Of a DNA stretch of 64,000 bases, positions 12,797-26,000 are shown in pieces. The stretch's first letter is position 1; the number at the start of each line of letters is the position of its first letter. Source of the DNA: Varroa destructor (Eukaryota > Arthropoda > Arachnida > Mesostigmata > Varroidae); NCBI RefSeq assembly GCF_002443255.2, contig NW_019211457.1, positions 45,105,820-45,169,819 of the forward strand, read 5' to 3'. Below the pieces are notes generated by a model that was given only the letters and a program-made list of their open reading frames with translations, was not told the DNA's origin and did not search any database. The position numbers and the translations under genes are program-made.

Positions 12797-15700
12797 TCAA
12801 GTAGCGGACTGCGGTTCAACTGTCGTCGTAGTCGAGGTTAGAGTTGGGGAGTTCGGCGGCTGTAATGGCGGTTCCTGTTTGGCGTTTATTCCGGCGGTGC
12901 ACTGCAGCATTGTTAAACGCTGGCCCATGGTGGCAGCGCACGAATGGCGTGCAGACGAACTGTTATGTAGACAAACAGTGGAACTCTGTAGGACCAGACC
13001 AGTGATGATGGTTGCTGTGCCGGCTGCGCCTCGACAAACCTGAGCGGGCGATCCCTGCCCTGATACCTGCGACGTGTGCTGCGCGGATCGTTGAGTCGGT
13101 GGCGCCAACGAAGGCGCAGGTGCGACTGGCGTTGAGGATGAGATCGTCGGGGAGCCTGTAGCTGGATAATAAGCTACGGAGCCGCCACCGCCGGAACTAA
13201 CCCCCGTACCGGTGCTACCTTGGATCGTGGCTGCGCCGAAGTTTGCCGAAGAGTCCACCGGGGGCGTGCTTGTCAAGGTGTGGACCGCCTACCAAAATAA
13301 GGAAGAGGATGAATATGATTAAAAATATAATAGTAATACCACCGTTGAGACGCTTATACTAAATCGACTTACTAACTTCTGGTTTTATCGAACTGTTCCG
13401 CTTGTTTGTATCGTAATCACCTTGTAAAGATGCATTTGAAGTTTCATTCTTGTATAATATTGCTGTGAATGATTAGAGATAATAAATAGGGTTTCTGGAA
13501 AGCGTTAGCCCAGTGAGCATTTTTTCTGCAATTTTTTATCAGTTTGTAGTGTTTGCAAAGGTAATATGTAATATTTGCGTAGAAGCTTTTTATTTCTAAT
13601 TTTTTTTTTATCACTGGTATGTTTAGATAACAGGTAGTTCAAATACTTCAAAAAAGATTTTTTTTTTTGCGTTATTATCTAGTCTTCCACTTTTTTTTTA
13701 GAGCGAAATAGAAGAAAGTTAGCAGCTCTGGGAACTTGAACCATTGTCATAACCTTGTCAAAGTTACCAGATCTGGCACGATTACTACTGCGATGTATCT
13801 ATAGTTATTATGAATAGGGATACATGAATTTCCCATTTCGCATAAACGAAGCTCGTTTGATGGGGCTTGGAGTGTTCCATCATTTCTAAGAATACGTTTA
13901 ACGAAATTTTTGACTACCTGTTTAAGGATGATACTTTACCGTCTAACGTCGTACTCGAATATATCAACATCAACGACGTACTGAGCCTGCCACTAAATTG
14001 TGATACACGGGAGCTAGTTTTCGTCTCCGGGTTGTTTACAGATCATCGAGTACCCAGTTATTGAAATTTTAAAGAAAAATAGATGTGCAATAAAATAATC
14101 CAATCTGTAAACGAACTCAAGAATAAAAAAATAATCGAAATTAAACCTGCCGCGGGTAATACTAACAATAATAACCGTTATTAGACTAATATTTTTTTTA
14201 TTTTACATTTTTACTCCAACGAATACAATGGCAACAATGGATAACGGCTTGATGTAATACAGATTTATATACTCACTCTAATTTATTATGTGGGTACTGT
14301 AATTAACATCTCGGAGTATGTGTGTCTCTTTGAAATATACGTATGTTGATTTTCCTACTAGCATTTTTTAAATGTAGCGTTTTTAGCAGCCTCAATTCCG
14401 CTAAACACATGAAACAGAGTACGCGTAATATAGGGGCCGATTAGTTTGATGGACTCTGGTCACAACCAGTGTGAGAGGACTTGGAGCAGTGTTTCAAAAT
14501 TAACCAATCTAACCTTTTTCGCGACGCGTTCATTTGCCCGTGTGGTCTCACGCTTTGAACTTCTAATAATAAATAGGTCAGCTCAACATTATGAGTCTCC
14601 AGGACAGCTCCTGCATGCCCCTATGTAAGGACTTCTCTCTTTAAGCTTAAACAAGTGAAAGATCCAACGCAAAGGCTAAATTTCCTTCGAGTCAAAACGT
14701 ATATGCTAGTAATAGATTTTGTACTTATTTTGAGAGGAATGAGATGGCTTTTAGTGATGCAGATATACTAACATCGTTTATGGTGTAGCCATACAAGAAT
14801 CAACGATACATTTATTTCGTCTATCGTATGAGCTAAGTGTGAAGGGCTCTTACCCACCTGGGTCGTAGGTTCACTTGAGGCCGTAGCCTGCAGTGGTTGC
14901 TGCTGCCGGCTCAAGCCGAGGCTGTTGTCCTGGTATTCGAGGATGCTCATCAGTAGCCGAATATAGCGAATGGCGAGACGCAGTATCTCGTTCTTGGAGA
15001 GCTTCTTGTCAGCGGGATGCGTCGGGACAAGCCGGCGCAATTCGGCAAAGGCTCCGTTCACGTTCTGTTGACGCCAACGCTCGCGGCTGTTGGTGAACAT
15101 CCTCTTGCTGGGTGCCGATGGCCGTCTTGTGTGGACTCCCACGGGCGCTGGTCCAGGACCTCCGAGACTGTTGTTAAGGCCTCCAAGTCTTGGTGGGGTC
15201 CTCGGCCGAAGCGGAGGTGGCCTTGAAAGGGTGTACGACAGCGGAGACCGCCTGTGGCGAAGAAGAGCTGTCTTGTTAAACTGGCAATGGCTTTCCACCA
15301 AATTATAAATAGAGTATCCAAAAACAAGCCGAATGTTTTATGTAACGTTATGTTCTCTTGTTTGAAAATCAGGCGGCACGAGTTTTATCTAAAGGTTTTT
15401 AATAGATGTTTCGATATTCTATAAGTTGCGTCTCTGTGTGTGGATTCGACTGCATCCATAGCTAACAAGACATATTTTAGCTCTAGGGGAAACTTAAAGG
15501 CGTTTACTGCATAGAGTTATCTTACGGTACAATGCTGAAACAAGTAGTTGATCACTTAACGTTCCGCCTTAGAGCGTTTTACAACAAAAAAAGACTGAAG
15601 CAAACGTACTGCGCAAACATCATAGTTAAGGCCAGCGTAGTTGAACGGGAGAGTTGCCGTCATCGGTGTGAAATCTTATAAATTAGAAATTATGTTTCTA

Positions 15701-18124
15701 TTCACTTTAACACTTCAAGCTTACCGAACGTGGTCTGTTGACTATGAAATTTCAAAGATACTTCAAGCTTCCCGAAAATATCCTTTCTGTTCTTCTACGG
15801 TATATGTGCTGCTAGATATCGATGCTCCTGATAACTTATGTACACGTACTTGACTCGTACTCATGACCACATGACAAGTTTAGGAGTCGTGGGTGCAGGA
15901 ACAAGCTTTGGAGGTCAGCTGTAACTACACTGAAGTCGTCAATAGGTCGCACAGTATTTTCTCGTAACGTGATTAAGGGAACCCCATAAAACAAGACAAT
16001 GACTCTCTTTTCTACTGTAGATTGGCCTCTTCCTATCGATTCCGCTATAAAGGACCAACAAAGAGATTTTAACTAGGTTGAACATACGACATCCAACTTC
16101 TTTCCGGATAATCGATAACAAAAAACGGTCCCAGAGAGAACGTATTCGACCTAAGAGTTTTGATTATTTATAAGCCAAAAGTGAAACAATTATTTTTCTT
16201 TTTTAAATAGTTTTAAAGAATATTACTATACGAAATATATGCCATTTTGATCGATGTTTTCTGCAATTTTCGTAATAGCATCACAATTCCATCAGTCCAA
16301 CTTCTGTAATTTCTAGGTTAAAAAAAAATCAGAAGAATTCGTTCTACCATATCTCTGGGAAAAATAAATAAATTCCATTAAGAAAGTTCTGATTCCATTA
16401 AGCGGTTCAGCTTTATGGCAAATGTATTGAAGTTTCCATTTAATTTTTCTCATTTTACTAGGCTGCTGAACATTTGTGTAGTTTGGCATTGTTATGGCGG
16501 AAGATGAAGCCCCTCCTGTGCACTGATTCCGGTCTACTTTTTTAGTAGCTTGTCGTAATCGCGTTAGTTATTGACAGTATAAATCATCATTTTTCCAAGT
16601 GGCAACAGCTCATAATGCACGATTTCTTTCTAGTTTTACTAAATATAAATTAGTATCACGTGTTTTGGCTTCGGTCCGATGGAACTGTTTTTAAGTTATT
16701 GTTCCGACAACTCATCTGGAACATAAACAGCACCTATTTTTTTTTATGGACCTGGCCATCGTTTGCGCCTTGACCAAAATGAACTTCTAAAATAGAGCTA
16801 ATTTTTGTAGAAATTTTATTCAAATTGAAAGCGTTTTACCTCATTTCTAAATAAAAGCATGCTAATAATTTGAATACATCTATTAGCGTCAAATTTCAGC
16901 TTTCAAATGATACCAACGCGACTCGTATTACCTGGGATATGTAACTTCAAAGCCGTAGCTAGAAAAGCCGTCATCTGCTCTTTGAGCGCCCTGTATAAAT
17001 ATATATAGAGCTGGTCTCTACTTACCTTGCCTAAATATAGTTCACTTGTTAAAATGGCTTTTTCTCATCTGGAAATTAATTTGATTGTACAAGTGCAACC
17101 TAGTTTTTCACCCTACATACACGTTCATGTGCTCGGTCGCCCCATACGCTCGCAAATCCGTCAATACGGCCGTTCTCCAAGGTGAGTGCGGTTTTGTGGG
17201 GTTGTCGCGTGTTCGAAACATGCTTTCTTGTTCACTCTAGCGAGTATGTACTACTACATTTAATTCATTCGCTTTTTCTCAGTTGGTTGAACGATAGCCC
17301 GAGTCGTGCAAGAAGCAATGTTTGCTTTTCAACATTGTTACGAGGCCATAGAGGCCGTCGTCATGGATAACGCCGCTACTCTCAGTGCCGGGATGTCGAG
17401 GTATATTTCGCACGCTTCAGCATCTGCCATGTAAGTACTGCTGTAGCCCATTGGCAAACGAGCAGCTACCTACACAGTTGTTGGAGGCACCCCGCCCCTC
17501 CTTTGCCGCGATGCTTCACGTGATCGTCTTCGCGATAAACGTTACGCTAAGCGAGGCTTTTGACGCGGTTATCCTATGAGCTTGATGCAGTACTGTACGA
17601 TAAGTCACCAAAATCATGGTCAATCCAAGCACTCAGCCTCTCGCGTCGAAATGTCCGACCTCTTTGGTGGCTAAAGCAACGCTCACTTCACACCGGTCGG
17701 TTCAGTCTTTTTCTTTACGCGGCCTCGCCGACGGTCCGACACGTCTCTAGAGCGACTGGCCAGGTCGGAACAAGGGTGAAGCACTGAGAAGCAAATCGCG
17801 CGGTTGACCTATCACATGTTTAGGATATATTTAATTCGATATAGCAGATCCCAGCTCTCTCTCTCTCTCTCTCTCTCTCAAAAGGCGCATTCCCGGAATC
17901 ATAACACACTTATTAGAATCTATCTAGTGTTGAAGGTGCCTTTTCATAGAACTCACCTTTCATGTAACTACACATTTAGAAAGGTATTTATAATTTAAAA
18001 AAGTCGTGAAAAGAGAAACTAGGTTTACTTAAAATCCTTCTAACGCCTTAGAGCAAAAAAACTAAACGATGTTGTTCTGAAGCGTCTTCTATGGATGTTC
18101 TTTGTGCGATTCGAAATTTTCTAA

Positions 18125-18174
<50 letters not shown>

Positions 18175-20016
18175 TTTTCTACCGTTCATCAATGTTCGAC
18201 ATCGTCGAAGATAATCTGCCGGTCGCAATCGAGAGGAATTTTCCACCTTTTCAAACACTGCAGATTATTCGGATTTCTGGACAACAATATTCCTGAGATT
18301 TTAAAGAGAGTTCTCAAGGGTTCCTAGTATTTTAGAAATTCCTGGGTGCTCTTGGAGGCAACGCTTCAAGGACGCTGCTCACCTAAAAGACGATGACAAG
18401 GGGCAGTAAAAACAAACCTCCTTGAAAGTAGTACGGCGACCATATCGATGGTAGCTGAATCAGTGCTCACAGTCCTAACGTTACACATGTATCAATGTTT
18501 ATCATTGTTATTCTTATTATTATTAGTATTATTTGCTTGACTTGATTTTAGAACCGTTATATGGGCATATATTTGGCTTCGGTGTATGCGCGCAAGCTTA
18601 AGATCACTTCAATTTGGTAATTTTGCGTACGAGATTGAGTAGAACATTTTAATTAAAGGCTGCAATAACTACCAGTTACCTCTGGCAAAGTGCAGTACTC
18701 TGCAGTCTTTGAAACCTCAGGGCAATTCCTGTCAGAATCCAATAGTTTTCCCCTGTGAAAAATCGGATAGAACAAGCATAATTCGCATATTGTTCTAAAA
18801 TCACTATATAACTTTATAGGACACTATAAAACTTTATAGGACAAATACAGGCTTATGGTAGCGTTGGAAGGGAGCGACGACGTCTTCAGCAAAGTAAGAG
18901 AGAACGGCCTTTCGGAAGATGGCAGACCTGCTGATACTGTAATTCGCATAGCTAAACATGCACAGTATCGTTTCCACTGTTTGAGTTAACGCATGACGCT
19001 CCAATTAATGCAAAACAGTCAACAATGGTTTGCCAGAAACACTTCGATGATGCAGAGATTGAATTATAGATTTAGAAGGCACACGTTGAAAGGATGAGCG
19101 CTGTCTGGGGACCGATTATCATGCGACACTCGTCGTTCACCTTCAAAATTGAAATATTGTTTTTTTTTTCTTCTGATTTACTTTAAAAAATCGATGCCGC
19201 GATCAACCTTTCCGTTCTAGAGGCAATGTAATGCACGAGATTTGATACAAAAGAGCTATCTTCTTGAGAATATTGATATACATTTTGAACCCCTTGAATT
19301 TCGTATACGCTAATAAAATGAATTACTACAGTTAAATAACTTTACATATAATTAAATAACTCTATTCCATCCGTATGGCTTAGTGTTTAAAAATAAAAAA
19401 GCAAATAAAGATATACTGTATTATTCGAAATTATTCCTATTTACGTGATGGTTAAAATCGTCTCATCACAGATTACTGGTGTTAGCGTCCGGGCATAAGT
19501 AAGTGTTGCGCGTTTGATATTTTACTTACGTTCTTTTTAACTGCCTTTAAATTAATGGCGTTAATCTTTCAGAATCACAAGACTAATTTGCATAATCAGT
19601 TTGGACTGATACGCCCATGTCAACGAAAAGATGCTAGGCGCTACTTGGGGGTGTAAGTTTTAACTACGAAATGAAGTAATACAAATCCAATGGCAGTATT
19701 CACATTTCATTTGGGGTTTAGGTTTGTCTTCACACGCAGAAGGAGGCAGAGACTCTGCCACTAATATAAAGCCGATGATAACCGAGGCTGGAGAAACAGT
19801 TATGCCCTAACTAGATAAAAGCTACATATAGAGGGCATTATCTCACCTGCTTCGTATGTAGTTTGATTGTTCGACGAGGGTGTTCGTATTGCCCGAATCC
19901 TGTGGTCCTGAGGAAGGGGTTGGCGTCGTTCCTTCGTCTCCGCTGAGGCAATAATTAGAACTTGATTCGGAGAAACCTTTTTCCGATTCCGAATCGGACA
20001 TATCGTCTTTCGACAT
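12797..20016 (-). CDS. TAL1: TAL1/SCL-family bHLH transcription factor (Drosophila HLH3B type)
   Basis: There are three exons: 20016-19847, 15251-14858 and 13288-12797, phases 2 and 0, giving 351 aa. Exon 1 begins [11 protein letters not shown] and is acidic and serine-rich. Exon 2 carries the bHLH at residues about 106-162: the basic region [13 protein letters not shown] contacts E-box DNA, then helix 1 ([12 protein letters not shown]), loop (ADKKLSKNE) and helix 2 ([16 protein letters not shown]). The [17 protein letters not shown] block and the [18 protein letters not shown] loop are diagnostic for TAL1/TAL2/LYL1. Exon 3 is a low-complexity Pro/Ser/Thr/Gly tail. Family members dimerise with E proteins (Daughterless/E2A) and act with GATA and LMO factors in blood and neural lineages. 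The exon 2 donor CAG|GTGGGT is weak; a better GTAAGA four bases on would break frame. A TATA box lies upstream at 20121-20129. The large intron 1 holds repeats and a possible nested gene. Confidence 0.92.
13861..14064 (+). CDS. Orphan protein-like open frame antisense within a TAL1 intron
   Basis: This open frame runs from just after a stop (13858) to TGA at 14062-14064 without an ATG. The translation looks protein-like ([18 protein letters not shown], then [18 protein letters not shown]) and is followed 25 bases later by AATAAA (14089), as expected of a terminal exon. A possible acceptor is TTTCTAAG|AATACG at about 13890. I recognise no family and found no upstream coding exon. It could be the last exon of an antisense gene, a fragment of a retrocopy, or chance. 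Confidence 0.25.
   Translation, partial: WGLECSIISKNTFNEIFDYLFKDDTLPSNVVLEYININDVLSLPLNCDTRELVFVSGLFTDHRVPSY
16994..17001 (+). promoter_or_regulatory. Possible TATA box of the nested small gene
   Basis: TATAAATA sits 60 bases before the ATG at 17054, which would put a start site about 30 bases downstream and leave a 5' leader of roughly 30 bases. It lies in AT-rich DNA, so it could be chance. Confidence 0.3.
17054..17370 (+). CDS. Candidate two-exon 71-aa gene nested in the TAL1 intron, opposite strand
   Basis: I do not recognise this product. Exon 1 (17054-17181) starts at an ATG in excellent context (TTAAAATGG) and runs to a consensus donor (CCAAG|GTGAGT, phase 2). Exon 2 (17283-17370) follows a strong polypyrimidine acceptor (CGCTTTTTCTCAG) in matching phase and ends at TAA. 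The intron is 101 bases. The 71-aa product starts [15 protein letters not shown] and ends in a basic tail ([11 protein letters not shown]); no signal peptide or domain is evident. A rival splice to 17298 in phase 1 from an ATG at 17127 gives a 63-aa product with a helical, alanine-rich end, so the frame is not settled. The GC-rich region could also be non-coding. Confidence 0.33.
17855..17879 (+). repeat. (CT)n microsatellite
   Basis: This is an uninterrupted CT dinucleotide run in TAL1 intron 1. Read on the minus strand it is (GA)n, the type of tract bound by GAGA-like factors in insects. Confidence 0.9.
18128..18170. repeat. (TA)n microsatellite
   Basis: This is an uninterrupted TA run of 43 bases in TAL1 intron 1. 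Confidence 0.95.
18803..18842 (+). repeat. 20-bp direct tandem duplication
   Basis: Two adjacent 20-base units (ACTATAWAACTTTATAGGAC) differ at one position. Each unit contains a TATAAAACTTTATA near-palindrome. It is a local duplication in TAL1 intron 1. Confidence 0.85.
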
Positions 20017-23000
20017 GATCAAGCGGGGTGACTTGGAGCTAATTCACTGAAGTTACTTAGCACGCGCTCATAGATACACACACACACAATGCACAAACTC
20101 GCAGCAGGGGCAAGTCGCGCTTTTTATATCAAACCAGTCCAGCACTCGATAAAGCTTCTTCGGCAGTTAGGATTTCATATTCATCGAGAGCTGTTCAAGG
20201 CATGGAGAAAACGATCTAACCTGACGCATAAGCACAAGTCTACCGAAACAATCTGAGCCTCACTTAAGAATATCTCTTTGCCGATTCCTAATTTACAGCC
20301 CAACGATGATTTCAATCATTTCATTTGTACCCAAGCGCTACCAGGCGTTAAATTAAATCGTTCCTCGTTCGAGTCTCATAATCCTTTGGCATCACACAAT
20401 AGTTTGTCTAAATTCGCTGATCATTTATATATTCTTTTCACTACGACCATGGCAAAATCGTCGCAAGTTTGCTAAAACTATATCACAGCCAGTTTTCTTC
20501 CAACAGAAAAGAAACCGGAGCCTCCATGAGTGGGAAATTTGTTTTGGTGTATGCTCCTCAGAGCATTCCGTTGCCAACTAAAGTTCCTTCAGAATATTAT
20601 AGAAATAATACGACTGCTTGGGCTAGTACTAGACATGGACGGACACTCTGGAAAGCTGACGGCCTCCGACTGTGTTGACTCCGATATAGCTTCAGGCTCC
20701 GCCCACTCGATCGGACGACTCCGCCTCCTGGATTTCCCTGAGTGTTCCCACATTACGACGAACACTATAGCTTATGAGGGTTATGTGTGCGTCTACTTTG
20801 TTTGTGTGGACTCTTCCACGGTAAGCGTAAGTTGTTCCCGTTGGCTCGGGGCAGGCCCGAGTTGTCCTTATCAGCTTCGAACACTCGCTGTAGTGGGTGC
20901 TTGGTTTGGCTTGGGCGGAATGTCAAAGTCTCCGGTGCTGCTATATAGAGCCTGTGGAAAGCGCAGGGTTAGCATCAGCCAGTGAAGAGAACGACGCACA
21001 TCCTCATACCCCCTCTAACCAAGAGAGCGTACGGAAAGGAATCTCGCTGGGGCTAATCGACCCATTTCGCTGAACACTGAACTACGCTAGCTATATTATG
21101 CAATAAGATAGGAAATGATCTGTCAATTTTTTCGAAAGTGAAAAAATGGGCCGTTGTGGGTTACAAATACTGGGCTTATTGCAATTTGTTCAGTTCGAAT
21201 CAGGCACAACACAGGACTTTATGGCGTTGTTTATCTTACTTTTTTTATTTCAAATTTTTACTTCTCCCCATAGTGGTTTTATTTTATCATAGAAATCCCC
21301 TCTCTAAAAGACGTTATCGTTTGAAAATTTAGCTTTAGACGCTGAAATCAAAACGTAATAACTTAGAATTTTCTTTTTTCACGTTTAACAGATATCTTCG
21401 TGTTTACATAATCGAATACCAGATGTGGTATTTTTTCTGCCGTGTTTGTCGTTATTTGATCATTCATTTGTGAACTGAACCCAGTTAATGATGGTTGCGT
21501 GCTTCTGTATCTGTGACTTGCCATAACAATGTGTCGTGGCATTACGTCTAGCGTGAATAGATACTGACATCGGTCGCATAACGTATTTCGTATTGCCGTC
21601 CCATTGTTGTAGCCAAGGGGACGCTAAGAAATTTACCTGATTTGGTAGTCATCAACGATTTATGTTTTAATTTAGAATATGAAACGTTGGCCTCGAAACG
21701 TCTAATCATCATCGATCTCTTTACATAATGCAGCATATATACAAGGAGCAACATAAACTTCTACGTTTTTCTTTCGATTGTACATTTTGTTCCTAGACAT
21801 CGTTTTCCCCCATTTATTTTATAATAATTCGGGACATAGAAGAGCCTTAGCCACAGAATATTGCGGAGTTTGTAACTGGATAGTCAGTAATCGGATTATA
21901 CCTAGGTAAACACTACACTTGCTCGAGTTACCAGAGCTAACCTGAATACCGAATACTGAAAAAACACAAAGTACGGAACTGCACCGAATAACGGCCTCCT
22001 GATCTCTGCCCATTTCATAAAACACTACTCGATTCTACTAACAATCTTTGTACAGTTGGGCTTCTCTGCCATATACCGATATACATCAAGCCCACCATGC
22101 AATACGAATTGGATCGTATTTAAATTCTATACTGATCAACAAACACTATAAGAAAGCCGTACACATATTACAAACATGTGCATGGCTAGAAAATATGTTG
22201 TTATTTCATGTTTTTAATTCAATTCGAATACATGTTTATACCTTAGTATTTACATGAACCAAACGAAAATGTAGCTATGCATAATAGCAAAACCTATATT
22301 TCTAATGCAACTCTCCTTCATCATTAAAACCGTCCTGAGGAAGCAGCACGCCGTGCGAATACTTTTTCCAATACGTGCTGTTATTACCGTCCTACACAAG
22401 GTCTAGATATTTTATACTATCCACTACTAACTATTATCCCTAGCAGGGCACCGATCACCGATATTTAACACTGTAGCCGGCCGACTCTAGCTTCTAACGA
22501 CACCCTCTGGTCAGCCCTCGATACCTCCGCACTTACCCCTTAATTCCGCGAGCAAAAATCAATTGGAGTTGTTCTTTATCATCGCTTTCAGCATCTTTTT
22601 TTCTTGCTACTTGTTGGCAATCAAATTAGCAACTGTTAATGTGTGCGTCGCTAAGGCCAAGGCAGATTTCACTCTATGTTGGCACTACTCGCAATCCACT
22701 GTTCATAGCTTGTATCTATGTTTGCTTAAGAGGGAAGGACGAGTGCTCAGCACGCTAACCTCGTCGCGCGTTACTTGCGCATCAAGGCGTAATTCACATT
22801 TTCACTATGAAGAAGACAAACAACAGACACGCGAACCAAATAGGGTTAGCACAGGGTGGGTTATAGCCCTCACTGCCCGTATCGCTAGTCCTAACAGAAT
22901 GTGATCGAGTTAATGTGGCGTAAATAGGCTTACTCACGAACGGACCGACTCTTAAAAAAGAGCTTTTTTCACATAGGAGCACGTGTCATACGAGTAGGAA

Positions 23001-26000
23001 ATCGTTAACAGGACCAAAGAGGCTGGCAGCCGGTGGAGGTTGGAGGCGTCCAGCCAGAGTCCCATACGCTAGTATAGCGAAACGCAGCGATTTGGGAAAT
23101 TTATTTCTTGTACAACTAATCGTGGTAGGTGATGATATTCAGTTGCCCTCATTACGTCTACGAAACATATATTGCCTCTATTATGCTTGTACATGGTAGG
23201 AGAGTGAGAAGCCTAGCAGTGTTTCTAGAGAATAGTAACTCTCTTACCATGTTTTACCGTTATTCTGGGGACAAGAGCTTTACGTAAAATATAGCACTAT
23301 GTAATCGAAGATGACAATTAAATCTTTCCGCTCCATGCGCTGACGTATTCATATATCGATTGTGGTGCTGTGATTACGCGTTTGTCTACTGAGTTTAGAT
23401 AGTCGTCAAATAGTCTAGGTTCACAGTCAGGCCTACACACAATTTTTCTTGCTGCGAGCCAGCCCTCTGAGGCAATGCTTAAAAGCAGTAACAGATGTAA
23501 CTTTTCACACGTTTAAGGTCGGCTTAAGCCGATACGGTTTTTCGCATCTTTGAATTTTTTTAGGCCTGTGGCACTCGTTAGGTTATGCGATAAACTCCTG
23601 TTTTTAATGTTTATGTTAGTGTTATCCAAATTACCAGACCTAATGGGGTTAATTATTCTGAGAATTTTGCCAGAGTGACTATGCTGTTTCCAGTTGTACT
23701 ACAAGGATACGTTGTCCCGTTTAGCACTTGGGGGTTACACCAAAAGCGATTTTGGTGGAACGTCATTTATTCTTGATGACACTGTCATTTTGCAAATGAG
23801 TAGATCTGCAAATACGAAAATTTGTAAACTTTTGATACTGCAACTAGAGAGCCTAGTGTTGTTGAGCATCTGGCTAATCCCGTAAGCGACAAAAGGCGTC
23901 ATGGTCACCTCTTTTTTTCAAGGAAAACCTTGGACGACGACAGCGTAAAATGTATTGAAAAAACATGCACTTAGAAGCACTGTTTCGGTCTTTCAATTTT
24001 GGAATGATTGAAAATTGAAATCATACATAGAAATCAAGGGGAGTTTAGCAATTCAGCTTCAAGAAACATTAAAACCTCGACTATATAGATATTAATTAGT
24101 AGTCAGATCATAGAAAGCTTTCTATACGTAAGTTATATTCTAAAAAATAGGCAAACATAATTACGATCATTAAAGGGATATTACCTGTTTGATGGAGAAA
24201 ATGTTAAAAGTTCATAATAGACCAGTCATACTTACAACGATATGATGACGTACATTCTGCAGTTGCCTGCCGTGATCGTCCACGTAACAACGATCTTAAA
24301 TGCCAATCATTTTTCACAAGCAATCTGTATCTCATGATCAGGTGCTATCCAGCTCCCCTACACCTCCTATGCAACCATGCTGTCAATCATCTGGTCCTGC
24401 TCCATTATGAAACCTTTGCCATTTCGACTAACGATGAAATATGATTGATACCTTTTATTGATCTTGATACCGACAGACAGACAGACAGTGCGAGTTCCAA
24501 GCCGGCTCAGAGGCGACGTTTAGTCTTTAGATAAGAGAATCATGTCGATCCTCATGATCTCGAATCAAGGCGTTCCGAAATATCTATTCTTTCTGAACCC
24601 GTATACTTGCTTTAAATTATCAACAAGCTAAGCGCACATTTTTCTTTTCGAGTGCGGATAAAATTCAAAGAGTATTTTTTCCTGTCGCAGACATTTCCTG
24701 CCTATGTGTCTGGAAAATGACAGGTCTCTCGGCTTCTGTGAATGTCCTATTTTCCAATCAGTATGCCGATATCACCACGAAACACACAACTCTGCAAGAT
24801 GAATTATGGAAGATCCTGGTAGCCAACCTATATGTTAGACTTATGGAAATTACTAAAGGCTGTTTTTTCTGTCTCAGATCTCGAATAAATTTATTTTTAT
24901 TATATTTGCAACATGATTTGGTGAACTTATATTTTGAAGGGGGACCGAAAAATGTATAGGTTAGTTAGACTAAGTGTTTCCATTCTTTATTGCAGGCGAA
25001 ACGTGCTAGATTCGATATTGAATGACCATAAGGCCTTGAAAAAAGTGTAAACACAATTTTTACTATTGTTTTCGTGTCTTTCACGAAGACTGACTGCAGG
25101 CGACGCACATGGCTTGTTTTTGTGGCCTATGTGGTTGTGTTATTATTTCTAATCCGAGAAAGCCTATCAAGGAGCCTGTTAAACACTATCTTGCAAGACG
25201 ATTATTCGCATTTTCTAGAGCAGATTCATCGTCTGATTCTGCCGCGCGACTAGCCGACTGAGCTGCCGATTAACCACAGGACTACCGGCTAGTTAAGCCT
25301 GATTAAGGATTGAATAACATTGCTTACCGACAAGGATCTAGAGCTTAATGTGGGTGAACCCCCTGAACTGGAGGAGTAGTCAGTTTGATCTGCGCTCACT
25401 GAGTACCTTTGCTGCTAGATAAATGGGGAATGCTGCACATCGTGCGCAATCCCATCGATAAATCATCAGTATTTGGAAACGTCAAATTACGTTGCCGTTA
25501 AGTTAACTTATATATGTACTTTATAATTTATATTAAAAAGGAAAGTTCTAAATAGGGCGACTCTAGTTGACATCACAAGTCATAATGAATTATGAAGCTT
25601 AAAAACAGCTGCAAAAGAAAGGTAAATACAAACGGCACAGCTAGCAATTTCACATCATTGACTTTATGTTTTTAACCATTGTGAGAGTGCAGCTATTAAA
25701 TCATTGAAGAAAAACTGGCAAAAACTATTATGAAGCACCAGCTCGTTCTCGATTGGGCCAATCTACATTTTCATCCCGTGAGTAACAGACATTCAATTGC
25801 TATCTACGGTAAATAACTGCAATGCAAAAGAGATCTTTGAAATATTGCATCGAAACACCATTGTAATGTAAAAGCGGCCGGCCAACAAACACCCGGCTAG
25901 CGCTTCTCTCACTCGGAAATAGAACTACGTGAACTTAGTAAGTTGGTGTCAATTATTTACACCCGGTTGTTCTCGATTAGTAGAAATGAAATAAGGACAT

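Larger units (their letters stand above)
15252..19846. other. TAL1 intron 1: contents outside the nested candidate
   Basis: This 4.6 kb intron is mostly AT-rich and stop-dense. Its middle (about 17050-17780) is distinctly richer in GC and contains the candidate small plus-strand gene at 17054-17370. It also holds a (CT)n run (17855-17879), a 43-base (TA)n run (18128-18170) and a 20-base direct tandem repeat (18803-18842). The GC-rich patch could equally be a TAL1 enhancer. Confidence 0.5.

Noticed and set aside
12792..13043. Plus-strand frame opposite the last TAL1 exon
   Set aside because: It is a shadow of the GC-rich TAL1 coding sequence.
20530..20985. 151-codon plus-strand open frame
   Set aside because: It is overlapped by other open frames in a GC-richer region, shows no domain or conserved pattern, and lacks splice or promoter logic for this frame.
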